Notes: generated by a model not told the origin, from the letters alone. Positions 47,401 to 56,420 are shown, numbered from the stretch's first letter. The stretch: DNA of 64,000 nucleotides from Enterovibrio norvegicus DSM 15893 (GCF_900115495.1 NZ_FOWR01000003.1:1-64000), one strand, 5' to 3'. Numbers and translations are program-made.

Positions 47401-47823
47401 TTACTCCGTCTCTACTCCAATCTTTGCGCACAGTGTGATCATCAGATTGGCTTCTTCCGCCGTTAACCCTGTCATGCAGAATACTTTGTCCGTAATGTCT
47501 GCACTGTCGTAGGAAAGCTCACGTCCTTCTTGTGTCAATACCACGGACTTTTGACGATCATTGTCAGGCAAGGCTTCACGTCGGATAAGCCCTTTTTGTT
47601 CAAGCCGTTTGAGCAAAGGCGTCATTGTCGCTTTACTCAGCGCAGCGCGCTGTGCAAGTTGGCTAATGGACAATGCATCTTCCTTCCAAAGCACCATTAA
47701 GACGACAAATTGGGTATACGTCAGCCCCAATGGCTCCAATAACTGTCGATACATACTCGTGACTCTGTTTGACGTTGAATAAAGCGCAAAACACAGTTGT
47801 TTATCAATATCTGCAACCGCCAC
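47401..47823 (-). CDS. OhrR-like MarR-family redox-sensing repressor
   Basis: The protein has 140 residues. It begins VAVADIDKQLCFALYSTSNR: Cys11 in QLCFALYS is the peroxide-sensing cysteine of OhrR proteins. The winged helix contains LSISQLAQRAALSKATMTPL and LEQKGLIRRE. The GTG at 47823 follows GGGAG at 7 bases and gives the normal family length; upstream ATGs have no ribosome-binding site. No ohr peroxidase gene is adjacent, so the divergent small gene at 47947 is the likely target. Confidence 0.82.
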   Translation of the reverse strand: MAVADIDKQLCFALYSTSNRVTSMYRQLLEPLGLTYTQFVVLMVLWKEDALSISQLAQRAALSKATMTPLLKRLEQKGLIRREALPDNDRQKSVVLTQEGRELSYDSADITDKVFCMTGLTAEEANLMITLCAKIGVETE

Positions 47824-47891
47824 CAAAAAACTCCCAATCAATCGTTGCCGTCTCATTATGGACAAACACGCGATAAAGTCACTCCATTTCG

Positions 47892-47920
47892 TTGACATAT
47901 AGTTCGTACACGAACAATAT
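47892..47920 (+). promoter_or_regulatory. Promoter with palindromic operator for the small gene at 47947
   Basis: TTGACA (47892-47897) and CAATAT (47915-47920) are spaced 17 bases apart. Between and touching them lies GTTCGT-AC-ACGAAC (47902-47915), a perfect 6-bp inverted repeat and the probable binding site of the OhrR-like repressor. Confidence 0.65.
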
Positions 47921-47946
47921 GTGAGCAAACATAAAAAGGAGGCAAT

Positions 47947-48177
47947 ATGAGCAATACATGGTTACCAACATTGATCACTGACACCCCAGAAGAGGGATAT
48001 CAACTCGCGATTAAAATGTCGAGAATGGGCGTTAAGTACACTCAACCGTCTGATGAAGTGAGAGACAAGTTGCGACCTCAATATGCTGAGAGTGCGGACA
48101 GTCTCATCGCGGTTTCTCAGGTGGTGGCAACCAACTTTCAAACCGTTGCTGCTGCGAATAACTACTGGAAAGCCTAA
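47947..48177 (+). CDS. Small protein of unknown function under the OhrR-like regulator
   Basis: The protein has 76 residues, is soluble and mostly helical; the family is not recognised. It reads MSNTWLPTLITDTPEEGYQL, and later ADSLIAVSQVVATNFQTVAA. It has no cysteines, so it is not itself a thiol peroxidase. AAAGGAGG gives a strong ribosome-binding site. A regulated promoter upstream and a terminator downstream make it a monocistronic, probably stress-induced, unit. Confidence 0.75.
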   Translation: MSNTWLPTLITDTPEEGYQLAIKMSRMGVKYTQPSDEVRDKLRPQYAESADSLIAVSQVVATNFQTVAAANNYWKA

Positions 48178-48188
48178 ACCAAGTTTGT

Positions 48189-48221
48189 CGCACTGAACCT
48201 CTATGCTCAGTGCGCTTTTTT
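48189..48221 (+). terminator. Terminator after the small OhrR-associated gene
   Basis: CGCACTGA-loop-TCAGTGCG followed by CTTTTTT: an 8-bp stem with a T run just past the stop codon. Confidence 0.85.
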
Positions 48222-48261
48222 CCGTTATCCCCTCGCATCTTCGCATTACTCTCTCCTCCCT

Positions 48262-48387
48262 CTAGTTTCTAGTTTCTAGTCTCTAGTCTCTAGTCTCTAG
48301 TCTCTAGTCTCTAGTCTCTAGTCTCTAGTCTCTAGTCTCTAGTCTCTAGCCTCTAGCCTCTAGCCTCTAGCCTCTAGCCTCTAGTCT
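48262..48387 (+). repeat. Tandem heptamer array, 18 copies of CTAGNNN
   Basis: CTAG recurs every 7 bases from 48262 to 48381 with no slippage. Units run 2 x CTAGTTT, 10 x CTAGTCT, 5 x CTAGCCT and 1 x CTAGTCT. Blocks of identical variants point to expansion by slippage or unequal exchange. The array is non-coding, between a terminator and the oxygenase gene whose ATG is 131 bases downstream. The unit length is not a multiple of three. Confidence 0.95.
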
Positions 48388-48518
48388 CCCAATTATATAG
48401 AAAAGCTAAATTCTGAATCTAAACTCATCCTGTTTATCAACAATTAAAGCTGTAATAGAGTGCATTCGTCGACATCGCTAGCACAAACAATGATTAAAAA
48501 ATTGCCGGAGAAAGGAAG

Positions 48519-49460
48519 ATGACACATACAGTACTCGTAAAAGAACACACCCAAGGCAGTCAATTGCAGCGTGCTCGTGCATTAGATTTGCCTTCTCAAG
48601 AAGCCATGCTGCATCGCGATATGTCTGTGCAACGTTTCTGGGATGAAAACAGAATGCTACTTACCGATGCGTGGAAAGAGTGGGAAGCGTCAGAGAAAGA
48701 CCCATTGTTCACTATTGATGAAACATTACTCGATGCGAAATTGCGTAACGCCGTTGAACAAGCATGGGAAAACCCAACAACAGAAACGACGGTCGCAGAC
48801 CTGTGGGAACAAGTGTCGCCGGGCGTTTACCAAGCACAATTCTTCGACCCAGCGCGTCTTGCTGATTTGCGTGATTACTTAGCGCGTGTTGCGAATGCGA
48901 ACATCCCACTTCGTCCGCCTTACGGCATCGCGCTTAATCGCCACGGTGCAATGCTTGACCAACGCTCAGAAGGGTATTTGGCAGCGCCAAACTTTCAAGC
49001 ATTCTATAACGCGATCTTAGAGAAATACATGCGCCCTATTGCGCGTTTGCTATTCCCTGAAGTCATGGGGTTTGACACACAAACGTTCGGTTTTTCGATT
49101 CAGTATCAACCTGGCATGGACACATCACTGCGCTTACACACTGATGCATCCGCCGCGACAATGAACGTCAATCTGAACTTGCCAGGTGAAGAATACACGG
49201 GCTCTGAACTGGATTTGTATGACCCAGCAACACGCAATGTAAAACGTGTGCGTTTCGAGCCCGGTGTGGCGATGATTCACCGTGGCAGTGTTCCACACGC
49301 GGCCCATCCGATCACCAGTGGGACACGTACTAATCTTGTATTTTGGTTGTATGGCGATCGCATGAGCATTCCATCGCCAAGGCTACAAGTCCCTGCGATT
49401 GATGCACATGATCGTTGGACGGTGCCAGTCGCGGTCAGCGACGCCCTCGCGCCATTCTAA
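48519..49460 (+). CDS. 2-oxoglutarate/Fe(II)-dependent oxygenase-like protein
   Basis: The protein has 313 residues. The jelly-roll core (about 185-290) shows the iron-binding HxD in RLHTDAS, the distal His in HRGSVPHAAHP and an Arg in GTRTNLVFW for the 2-oxoglutarate carboxylate. The N-terminal 150 residues are helical. The substrate is unknown; related proteins hydroxylate amino acids or proteins. GAGAAAGGAAG precedes the ATG. The gene is monocistronic, between the heptamer array and a strong terminator. Confidence 0.8.
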   Translation: MTHTVLVKEHTQGSQLQRARALDLPSQEAMLHRDMSVQRFWDENRMLLTDAWKEWEASEKDPLFTIDETLLDAKLRNAVEQAWENPTTETTVADLWEQVSPGVYQAQFFDPARLADLRDYLARVANANIPLRPPYGIALNRHGAMLDQRSEGYLAAPNFQAFYNAILEKYMRPIARLLFPEVMGFDTQTFGFSIQYQPGMDTSLRLHTDASAATMNVNLNLPGEEYTGSELDLYDPATRNVKRVRFEPGVAMIHRGSVPHAAHPITSGTRTNLVFWLYGDRMSIPSPRLQVPAIDAHDRWTVPVAVSDALAPF

Positions 49461-49513
49461 ACGGTGAGCGCAAAGTGAATGCATGAGTACGTGAATATAA
49501 TCAACGGTTAAAA

Positions 49514-49553
49514 CAACACCTCCAACTGGCCGCATGGCAGTTGGAGGTGTTTT
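49514..49553 (+). terminator. Terminator after the oxygenase gene
   Basis: AACACCTCCAACTG and CAGTTGGAGGTGTT form a perfect 14-bp stem ending in TTTTA. It lies between convergent genes. Confidence 0.85.
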
Positions 49554-49619
49554 ATTGGATGGAGAAAAGTGCAAAGATTTAAGCGAGGTCATTTCGCTTT
49601 GATTGCCCTGCTCGATGCA

Positions 49620-50267
49620 TTATTTCCATTCCGAAGAGGGTCGCCATTCCTTGACCAAAGCATACGCATCAAGCACCTCTTTCGGGACGTCTTGTTCTAT
49701 CTGGAAGCCTTGGGCGGGGTACGTTTGGATGCGCTCGAAATCGGCAATCATGGCATCGACGACCATGTCGAAAGGTAAGTCTTCGTTAGGGTAATCAATC
49801 AAAGAAACCGCTTGTGATGTGACAAGCACTGATTGGACAGGCTCTGGCCACTGCTTCATAAACGTCGCGAACGCTCGGCGTTCCATGAACGGCTTTTGAA
49901 CCAACAACAAACGCTGAAAGCTAAGCCCTTTTTCTTTCATCAACGCATAAGACAGCGTGATGTTTTCGCCTGAATTGGTCGCTTTTTTTTCCAATAACAA
50001 CGCAGATGCTGGCACACCTTCGTCGATCAAAATCTCTGCAAAGGTTTCCGCTTCCGATTTTTCAAATGCGTCTTCCGTAAAGCGCCCTTTCCCGCCTGAA
50101 ATCATGACATAAGGCGCAAGCCCTTGGTGATAGAGCGCTGCGGCCTGCTCAGCCACGCGAACATCATTGCTGCCGAGCACAAAAATACAATCGCATTGTT
50201 CAGGGGTATGCCCAAGGCGATGATAATTCCAAATGGTTTCCAGATGTTGATAGAGGCGATGTGGCAT
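49620..50267 (-). CDS. ydcF: YdcF family (DUF218) protein
   Basis: The protein has 215 residues with CDCIFVLGSNDVRVAEQAAALY, VMISGGKGR, KATNSGENITLSY and LLLVQKPFMERRA in the family order. E. coli YdcF binds S-adenosylmethionine; the cellular role is uncertain. There is no signal peptide or membrane segment. AGGA lies 6 bases before the ATG. Confidence 0.85.
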   Translation of the reverse strand: MPHRLYQHLETIWNYHRLGHTPEQCDCIFVLGSNDVRVAEQAAALYHQGLAPYVMISGGKGRFTEDAFEKSEAETFAEILIDEGVPASALLLEKKATNSGENITLSYALMKEKGLSFQRLLLVQKPFMERRAFATFMKQWPEPVQSVLVTSQAVSLIDYPNEDLPFDMVVDAMIADFERIQTYPAQGFQIEQDVPKEVLDAYALVKEWRPSSEWK

Positions 50268-50410
50268 GTGAGATCCTATCGGTAAGCGTTAATATTCTTT
50301 CTACGCTTACCAAGGACTCATTTCAAAAGTATGACGATGAAACTTTGAGATTTAACCCGTAATTCTCCAACCAGCGATTTCAAGCTGTATATAAGGTAAC
50401 CGAATTGCAC

Positions 50411-51766
50411 TTATCCCGCGGCTTTTTGCTCATCTGCATTCAAAGCAACCGGTAAAAGAAACGGCGTAAACAAGCGACGAATATTAACGCGCGCATTCAA
50501 CCTCGCAGCAAGCAGATACAATCCGCCGATTTTACGGTGCAGGAACAACGCATCTGCTGGCGGGGTATGCCAATATCCCTGCTCCATGCTCAATGCCATG
50601 CCCGATTCGCGAATACGCACCGCGAGATCGCTGGTACCAAAGTCATAGTCACCATTGTATTTCAGTGGTTCACAAGCAATAGCAACTAGGTTGACCACCG
50701 CAGCGTGTTGTTCTGGCAATATGGTTTTGCTGAAAAAGCCAATTTGCTTCAACGCCTCTGACATTGCCTCTCGATCATCTTCCATCGCGGCACTGAGCAG
50801 CTTCTGGTATCCCTCACTGATGTTATCAGGATATTGCCGCGTCGCACCGAAATCCAACAACACGATTTTGCCTGTGTCGGTTTGGTACAAATAGTTAGCA
50901 AAATTCGGGTCGGTTTGGACAAGCTGAAACTCAAACACTTCTCGAAAAAGTAAATGGAACAAGTTTTCAATCAAGGTATCTCGCGCGTCTTGAGGCAAGT
51001 CCGATAGCGATTCAATCGGTTCACCATGCTCATAGGACATGGTGAGAATAGAAGGCGTCGTTAATGCTTCAACCGCTCGAGGCACCAAATAGCGCTCATC
51101 GTTTTTCAGGTGCGTAGCGAACGTTTGCAACATGTCTGATTCCAAGCAGTAATTCGCTTCATCGTGCAGTTGTTTTTTCGCCTCTTCGAGAAGTTCTTTG
51201 TAATCCACTTCTTTCGGTACAAGCCCAGTCAGGCGAAGCAAGGTCACGACGTTATCGACGTCGCTGCTGATGCTTTTTTTGATGCCGGGATACTGCACCT
51301 TGACCGCTAATTCAGCGCCATCGTCGCCATACGCAAAATGGACTTGGCCGATGGACGCTGCAGCAATCGGTTTGAAGTTAAATGACACGAAATGCTGTTG
51401 CCAATCGGCTCCCCACTCTTGCGCAAGCACATCCGCGAGTTGCTTTGCTGGCATGGGCGATGCGTTGGAGCGCAGCTTGGCAAGAATGTCCGTCAGCTCC
51501 TTGGGCAGTGCGTCGCCCGCATCCATGCTCAACAGCTGCCCCACTTTCATGGCTGCACCGCGAAGCTGCGCAAGTTGGTCAGTCACGCTGCTGATGTTCT
51601 TCGGTGTAAGTAAGAGGTCTTTCGCCTTTGGGCGCTTACCTGAGAGCATCTGTTTCGCCCCCTCCGCCGCCATGTTCGTTGCCACTTTCGTCACGACAGA
51701 ACCGAACATACCCACACGGCTCAAACGATTACTCGGAATTTTCTTACCATCATCAAACTCAGCCAC
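50411..51766 (-). CDS. ABC1/UbiB-family atypical kinase, COQ8-like
   Basis: The protein has 451 residues. It carries the COQ8-type KxGQ motif in RGAAMKVGQLLSMD, the Ala-rich loop AAASIGQVH in place of a P-loop, the lysine in LAVKVQYPG, QTDPNFANYLY for the catalytic segment and LLDFGATRQY for the metal loop. COQ8 proteins support ubiquinone synthesis by ATPase activity; this is a paralogue outside the ubi cluster. GTG is the start, with AAGGAAA upstream. No partner genes adjoin. Confidence 0.85.
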   Translation of the reverse strand: MAEFDDGKKIPSNRLSRVGMFGSVVTKVATNMAAEGAKQMLSGKRPKAKDLLLTPKNISSVTDQLAQLRGAAMKVGQLLSMDAGDALPKELTDILAKLRSNASPMPAKQLADVLAQEWGADWQQHFVSFNFKPIAAASIGQVHFAYGDDGAELAVKVQYPGIKKSISSDVDNVVTLLRLTGLVPKEVDYKELLEEAKKQLHDEANYCLESDMLQTFATHLKNDERYLVPRAVEALTTPSILTMSYEHGEPIESLSDLPQDARDTLIENLFHLLFREVFEFQLVQTDPNFANYLYQTDTGKIVLLDFGATRQYPDNISEGYQKLLSAAMEDDREAMSEALKQIGFFSKTILPEQHAAVVNLVAIACEPLKYNGDYDFGTSDLAVRIRESGMALSMEQGYWHTPPADALFLHRKIGGLYLLAARLNARVNIRRLFTPFLLPVALNADEQKAAG

Positions 51767-51927
51767 AATGCGTTTCCTTGTTGTTATCTGTACTCTATCA
51801 ATACGATAACCAATCAGATTCGTTCACTGAGTATGGAAGTATTTTTATAAAAGCGCTGAGCGAGAAAGGATGTTCGGGTTTCCACTGTTGATGCATTCCG
51901 CACCGACCGAGGTGGGGCATAATACTG

Positions 51928-52233
51928 ATGTGTGCTGTTTTGGTGTATTTCTACCAGCATTTGAAATACAAGCCTGCGGGTTTTGAGACGGAGGGCTTGG
52001 TGTTGGCTTCGTCAAATGGTCATTTCGCTCGCATTGAAATCATGAAATCCGCAAGAATGCGCGTTGATCCAACCAATGCATTCCCTATTACCTATTTCGG
52101 CGACGCTGAATGGGATGTCAGAGCTTGTGAGCAATTAGGGGTGAATTTGGTCTTGGTCGGAGAAAGAGGTGAACACCACCAGCGCATCAAGAATTTCACG
52201 TCATTGGATGATGCACTACGCTACGTCAAATAA
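51928..52233 (+). pseudogene. C-terminal fragment of a HAD-superfamily hydrolase
   Basis: The frame of up to 101 residues has the HAD motif III/IV region: GLVLASSNGHFARIEIMKSA then ITYFGDAEWDVRACEQLGVN and LVLVGERGEHH. The N-terminal catalytic DxD and cap are missing, and upstream text (51880-51930) gives no continuation in frame. It is most likely a 5'-deleted relic, although translation of the fragment from 51928 is possible. Confidence 0.6.
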
Positions 52234-52297
52234 GTGATATGGCTATGGGCTTGAACACTAAGATCCAAGCCCAACCATTCTCATCCTCTCTTCCGTG

Positions 52298-53329
52298 TTA
52301 AAGAGAGAGTTCTTTGCGGATAATCTCTGCGCCTGCGTTAAGTGCGTTTAACTTCGCGTTTGCGACATCATGAGATAAAGGCGCCATGCCGCAGTTGGTG
52401 CAAGGGTAAAGGTTTTCTGCATCAACAAACTTGAGGGCTTTTCGTAAGGTTTCCGCGACTTCTTCAGGTGTCTCGATGTCATTGGTGGCAACATCAATCG
52501 CCCCGACCATCACTTTCTTACCGCGAATAAGCTCAAGTAGCTCAATCGGCACATGGGAGTTGTGGCACTCGAGAGAAATAATATCGATGTTGGATTGCTG
52601 CAGCTTAGGGAAGATTTCTTCATATTGTCGCCACTCTGACCCCAAGGTCTTTTTCCAATCTGTGTTGGCTTTGATGCCATAGCCATAACAAATGTGGACG
52701 GCGGTTTCGCATTTCAGCCCTTCAATGGCGCGTTCTAAGGTAGCGATCCCCCATTCGTTAACCTCGTCAAAGAAAACATTAAATGCCGGCTCATCAAATT
52801 GAATGATATCGACGCCAGCAGCCTCTAACTCTTTTGCTTCTTGGTTGAGGATTTTGGCAAATTCCCATGCGAGTTTTTCACGGCTTTTATAGTGCGCATC
52901 ATAAAGTGTGTCGATCATGGTCATAGGGCCAGGGAGTGCCCACTTTATCGGTTGCTTGGTTTGTTGGCGTAAGAACTTAGCATCTTCGACAAAAATCGGC
53001 TTCTGGCGACTCACAGCGCCGACGACAGTGGGTACACTGGCATCATAACGATCACGAATTTTAACGGTTTCACGTTTTTCAAAATCAACGCCATTAAGGT
53101 GCTCAATGAACGTTGTGACGAAATGTTGGCGTGTTTGTTCGCCGTCACTGACAATATCAACCCCAGCGTGCTGTTGCTCTTGCAATGACAAACGTAACGC
53201 ATCGTGTTTGCCCTGCGCTAGCTCCTCATCTTGTAATTTCCAAGGAGACCAAAGTGTCTCAGGCTGTGCCAGCCATAAGGGTTTAGGCAAGCTGCCCGCT
53301 GTCGAGGTAGGTAATAATTTTTTCATCAT
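52298..53329 (-). CDS. mesD: MesD-type core methionine synthase
   Basis: The protein has 343 residues, equivalent to the C-terminal catalytic half of MetE without the folate-binding N-terminal domain. Zinc ligands are His/Cys in AVHICYGYG and Cys in PCTNCGMAPL; FDEPAFN and ALPGPMTMID are also typical. The adjacent DUF1852 gene identifies it as the MesD branch, described in Acinetobacter as a folate-independent methionine synthase that needs MesX and oxygen. The methyl donor is not established. It is the second gene of a two-gene operon, 24 bases after mesX. Confidence 0.85.
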   Translation of the reverse strand: MMKKLLPTSTAGSLPKPLWLAQPETLWSPWKLQDEELAQGKHDALRLSLQEQQHAGVDIVSDGEQTRQHFVTTFIEHLNGVDFEKRETVKIRDRYDASVPTVVGAVSRQKPIFVEDAKFLRQQTKQPIKWALPGPMTMIDTLYDAHYKSREKLAWEFAKILNQEAKELEAAGVDIIQFDEPAFNVFFDEVNEWGIATLERAIEGLKCETAVHICYGYGIKANTDWKKTLGSEWRQYEEIFPKLQQSNIDIISLECHNSHVPIELLELIRGKKVMVGAIDVATNDIETPEEVAETLRKALKFVDAENLYPCTNCGMAPLSHDVANAKLNALNAGAEIIRKELSL

Positions 53330-53353
53330 AAATTCTGCTATCTAATGGGTGGC

Positions 53354-54331
53354 TTACAACGCGTATTGCGCAGACCAATTTTCAAGAATTGATTGGTACG
53401 GCTTAATGAAGTGTTCTTCTGCAAACTTGCCTTGCTCAATGGCCAACTGACCACGCTCTTCACGGTCGTAAACAATTTGAGTCAGTGAATGATCTGAGTT
53501 TTTCAAATTGGGTTGGTAGCACTTCCCTGCGACAGCATTGGCATTGTAGATCTCAGGTCGGTAAATTTTCTGGAATGTTCCCATCGTGCTGATGGTGCTG
53601 ATTAGCTCAAGATTGGTGTAATCATTGAGTAAATCTCCCACAAAATAAAATGCCAAAGGCGCGACGCTGTTAGGCGGCATGAAATAGCGCACCTGCAACC
53701 CCATTTTTTTGAAATATTGCTCAGTCAAAGAAGAACCATTAGGTTGATATTCAAAACCCAAAACAGGGTGTTGATTTTCAGTACACTGGTACGTTTTGTT
53801 ATCAGACACACTGAGGCATATAACCGGTGCTTTACTGAAATTCTGTTTGTACACATTAGAATTCAAAAAGTACTTAAAAAGCTTTCCATGTAACTCGCCA
53901 AAATTGTCAGGAATGCTGAATGATTTTTTGTTTTTATTATGTTCCAACAAAAGCACGCTGAAATCGTAATCTCGTACGTAAGAGGAAAAATTATTTCCAA
54001 CAATGCCTTCAATACGCTCATTGGTTTTATGGTCGACAATATTTGTCTTCAATATTTCTATTGATGGAAAGGCTTGACCGCGGCTTTCAATGTCCATATC
54101 AACGGAAATGATTTCAAGCTCTACCGAGTAGCGATCACCTTTGGCGTTGTCCCAGTGCGCCAAGGCATTAAAGCTATTGTTTATCATCTTCAATGCGTTA
54201 CGCAGGTTCTCTTGACGACTATCCCCTCTTGCTAAGTTAGCAAAATTGGTTGTAATTCGGGTGTTATCCGAAGGATGGTAGTTCTCATCGAGACAAATGC
54301 TCTTAATCGTAAATGTAAATTCTTTTTTCAT
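53354..54331 (-). CDS. mesX: MesX (DUF1852) partner of methionine synthase MesD
   Basis: The protein has 325 residues of the DUF1852 family, starting KEFTFTIKSICLDENYHPSD and including FSSYVRDYDFSVLLLEHNKN and PNSVAPLAFYFVGDLLNDYT. MesX is required with MesD for oxygen-dependent methionine synthesis in Acinetobacter; its chemistry is unresolved. The fixed mesX-mesD order is the main support. It lacks a strong Shine-Dalgarno sequence close to the ATG. Confidence 0.82.
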   Translation of the reverse strand: MKKEFTFTIKSICLDENYHPSDNTRITTNFANLARGDSRQENLRNALKMINNSFNALAHWDNAKGDRYSVELEIISVDMDIESRGQAFPSIEILKTNIVDHKTNERIEGIVGNNFSSYVRDYDFSVLLLEHNKNKKSFSIPDNFGELHGKLFKYFLNSNVYKQNFSKAPVICLSVSDNKTYQCTENQHPVLGFEYQPNGSSLTEQYFKKMGLQVRYFMPPNSVAPLAFYFVGDLLNDYTNLELISTISTMGTFQKIYRPEIYNANAVAGKCYQPNLKNSDHSLTQIVYDREERGQLAIEQGKFAEEHFIKPYQSILENWSAQYAL

Positions 54332-54680
54332 TGTAATCTGACACCCTTTCTTTAACCAACAGCCTAAATTTGCTTGCTTCCGAGAGCACTGCTCTTTACG
54401 TCATTAGCGCTCGGAATGAAAAATTTTGCTGGGAGTTCAGCATAAAAACCCTCATAACCCATCGTTTAAGGTGGTTATATTTATCTAAATCCGAAGCACA
54501 ATTTAATTTATACGTGGTTAAAAATCAGATTAACAATGGTATTACTTCACCATCATCATGAGAAATATTCATGTTCTATTTCATTTGTAAATCTTACCAA
54601 CGGTCGGTTATATTCTCCACCCAAATACGGATGCACGGTATTTATTTTTAATTTTCCACACATATCAAAAAGTGAACTGA
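54332..54680. other. Divergent intergenic region between mesX and the TSUP exporter
   Basis: No gene was found in these 349 bases, which are AT-rich towards the exporter side. CCGAGAGC (54377) and GCGCTCGG (54408) form an imperfect inverted repeat upstream of mesX. No tandem AGACGTCT MetJ boxes or recognisable SAM riboswitch were seen. Confidence 0.5.
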
Positions 54681-55493
54681 ATGAGTGAATTACTATTGTT
54701 GTTTTTATACTGCGCGCTACTGGGCAGTGGTGTTGGTTTTTTAGCTGGGCTCTTAGGTATTGGTGGAGGCCTCGTTATTGTCCCTGTTCTCACCAGCATT
54801 TTACTCTCTTTCGGGAGTTTGCCTTCTCAGCACGTGGTTATCGTTGCGATCGCGACGTCTTTGGCGTCGATATTATTCACATCTACATCTTCCGCCATCG
54901 CACACCACAAGAATGGTAATGTGCCATGGGATTTAGCCCCCTGGATAATGACGGGTGTCGCCCTTGGTGCGCTGATCAGCGGGTTTATGGCTGCACTCCT
55001 GCCAGAGGATGTGGTGCGCTCAGTATTTGCCGTGAGCGTTGTGCTTATCGCATTGAAAATGTTTTACAGCAGCCGTAAGAATGATGCCGAGACAAATCGT
55101 CAATTGCCCAATAAAGGCGTGTTAACCCTACTTACGACTATCACGGGTGGATTGTCTGCCATGATCGGTATCGGTGGCGGTGCGCTTTTGGTTCCTCTAC
55201 TGACGTTTTTCTCACTTGATATGAAAAAGGCCATTGGGTGCGCCTCGGCATGCGGCATTGTTATCGCGTTATTTGGCTCGGTAGGTTACATCAGTTCAGG
55301 AAGTGCGCATTTTGCTTTAGCAGATGGTTTTTTGGGGTTTGTCTATCTTCCGGCTTTATTCGGCATTGTTTGTACGTCTTGGTTTACTGCCCCTTTGGGA
55401 GCCAAGGCGACACATCACCTGCCCGTTCCGACGATCAAAAAAGTCTTTGCCATATTATTGTTGGCCATGGCAGCCAACATGGTGATGAGCTAA
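54681..55493 (+). CDS. TSUP (TauE/SafE) family anion exporter
   Basis: The protein has 270 residues and eight or so helices, with the two family half-repeats GVGFLAGLLGIGGGLVIVPV and LSAMIGIGGGALLVPLL. Relatives export sulfite, sulfoacetate or other sulfur compounds. It is not linked to the DHPS operon 25 kb away but could share its waste anion. It is divergent from mesX-mesD, which may hint at sulfur metabolism. Confidence 0.85.
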   Translation: MSELLLLFLYCALLGSGVGFLAGLLGIGGGLVIVPVLTSILLSFGSLPSQHVVIVAIATSLASILFTSTSSAIAHHKNGNVPWDLAPWIMTGVALGALISGFMAALLPEDVVRSVFAVSVVLIALKMFYSSRKNDAETNRQLPNKGVLTLLTTITGGLSAMIGIGGGALLVPLLTFFSLDMKKAIGCASACGIVIALFGSVGYISSGSAHFALADGFLGFVYLPALFGIVCTSWFTAPLGAKATHHLPVPTIKKVFAILLLAMAANMVMS

Positions 55494-55518
55494 CACACGA
55501 TCTAAGAATGTTGCCCGT

Positions 55519-55550
55519 AAAAAAACCGCGCTCAACGGCGCGGTTTTTTT
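55519..55550. terminator. Bidirectional terminator between the TSUP and yjdM genes
   Basis: AAAAAACCGCG-CTCAACGG-CGCGGTTTTTTT, flanked by A and T runs, lies between convergent genes. Confidence 0.88.
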
Positions 55551-55589
55551 CATATCGTCAAAGCGACAACATGATGTGAGACAGGTGAA

Positions 55590-55925
55590 TTATACCTTCT
55601 TCACGAATTCCGATTTCAGTTTCATCGCACCAACGCCGTCGATTTTACAATCGATGTCGTGGTCGCCATCCACAAGGCGGATGTTTTTTACTTTGGTACC
55701 CACTTTTACAACCAGTGAAGAACCTTTCACTTTCAGGTCTTTGATAACCGTTACAGTGTCGCCATCTTGAAGAACGTTACCGTTCGAATCTTTGATGATT
55801 TTTACGTCGTCAGCATCTGCAGATGCATCTTGAGACCACTCGTGACCACACTCTGGGCATACGTATAACGCGCCATCTTCATAAGTGTATTCTGAGTTAC
55901 ACTGTGGGCAATTTGGTAAAGACAT
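55590..55925 (-). CDS. yjdM: YjdM/PhnA-type zinc-ribbon protein
   Basis: The protein has 111 residues. Zinc ribbon CPQC..YVCPEC occupies residues 6-27, and the second half is a small beta domain with [20 protein letters not shown] and [16 protein letters not shown]. The family was named PhnA from E. coli but is not needed for phosphonate use. GAGGT precedes the ATG. Confidence 0.9.
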   Translation of the reverse strand: MSLPNCPQCNSEYTYEDGALYVCPECGHEWSQDASADADDVKIIKDSNGNVLQDGDTVTVIKDLKVKGSSLVVKVGTKVKNIRLVDGDHDIDCKIDGVGAMKLKSEFVKKV

Positions 55926-56134
55926 GTTTTATTACCTCGGTTGGAATGGGTAAAGACGCGCTAGTCTAAACCAAAGGCTCACACTCGCATATAGCCAAAT
56001 GTGATATAGGCACACTTTTTAAGTGGAAACGCTTCTATCACTATCACCCATTAACCAAACCGGCCCCATCACGCAACCAGCAACACTGAAAACGGCAACA
56101 CAACTTACGATAAATTCACATCCATTCACCAAGT

Positions 56135-56401
56135 CTATTTGGCTTTGTCACCGTGATTTTCTCTGTACAAAGCCCATTCCTCAACGACCGTACCATCAGG
56201 CAGATGACACATACTCATCGCATTGCCCTCTTCATCTGTTAGCGTTTTTGATGTTCCGCCAACACTGTCGCAATACACTGAGGCAGGGTTAGCCATGTTC
56301 AGTGATGGCGTTGTGGATGCGCTATCTTCTGTCGTGCTACACCCAACCAACAAGGCACTAAAAGACATCGCAAGAAAGCCCGTCATTTTGTCATTCATCA
56401 T
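56135..56401 (-). CDS. DUF333 lipoprotein
   Basis: The protein has 88 residues. The signal peptide ends in the lipobox LLVGC, so Cys about 19 should be lipidated. The DUF333 core follows: NPASVYCDSVGG, MCHLPDGTVVEEWALYR. The family is of unknown function, resembling hslJ-associated lipoproteins. AGGA lies 7 bases before the ATG at 56401. A frame extending to 56500 would translate a hexamer repeat as (TF)n and is rejected. Confidence 0.8.
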   Translation of the reverse strand: MMNDKMTGFLAMSFSALLVGCSTTEDSASTTPSLNMANPASVYCDSVGGTSKTLTDEEGNAMSMCHLPDGTVVEEWALYRENHGDKAK

Positions 56402-56420
56402 TCTTCGTTCCTGTAGCAAT

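Noticed and set aside
47857-47928. Longer N-terminus for the OhrR-like regulator from upstream ATG codons
   Set aside because: These ATGs lack Shine-Dalgarno sequences and the extension would cover the operator; the GTG at 47823 has GGGAG and gives normal family length.
48262-48387. CRISPR array
   Set aside because: The 7-base period is uninterrupted, without spacers, and no cas genes are present.
54332-54680. MetJ boxes or SAM riboswitch before mesX
   Set aside because: No tandem AGACGTCT-like octamers or riboswitch core were found by eye.
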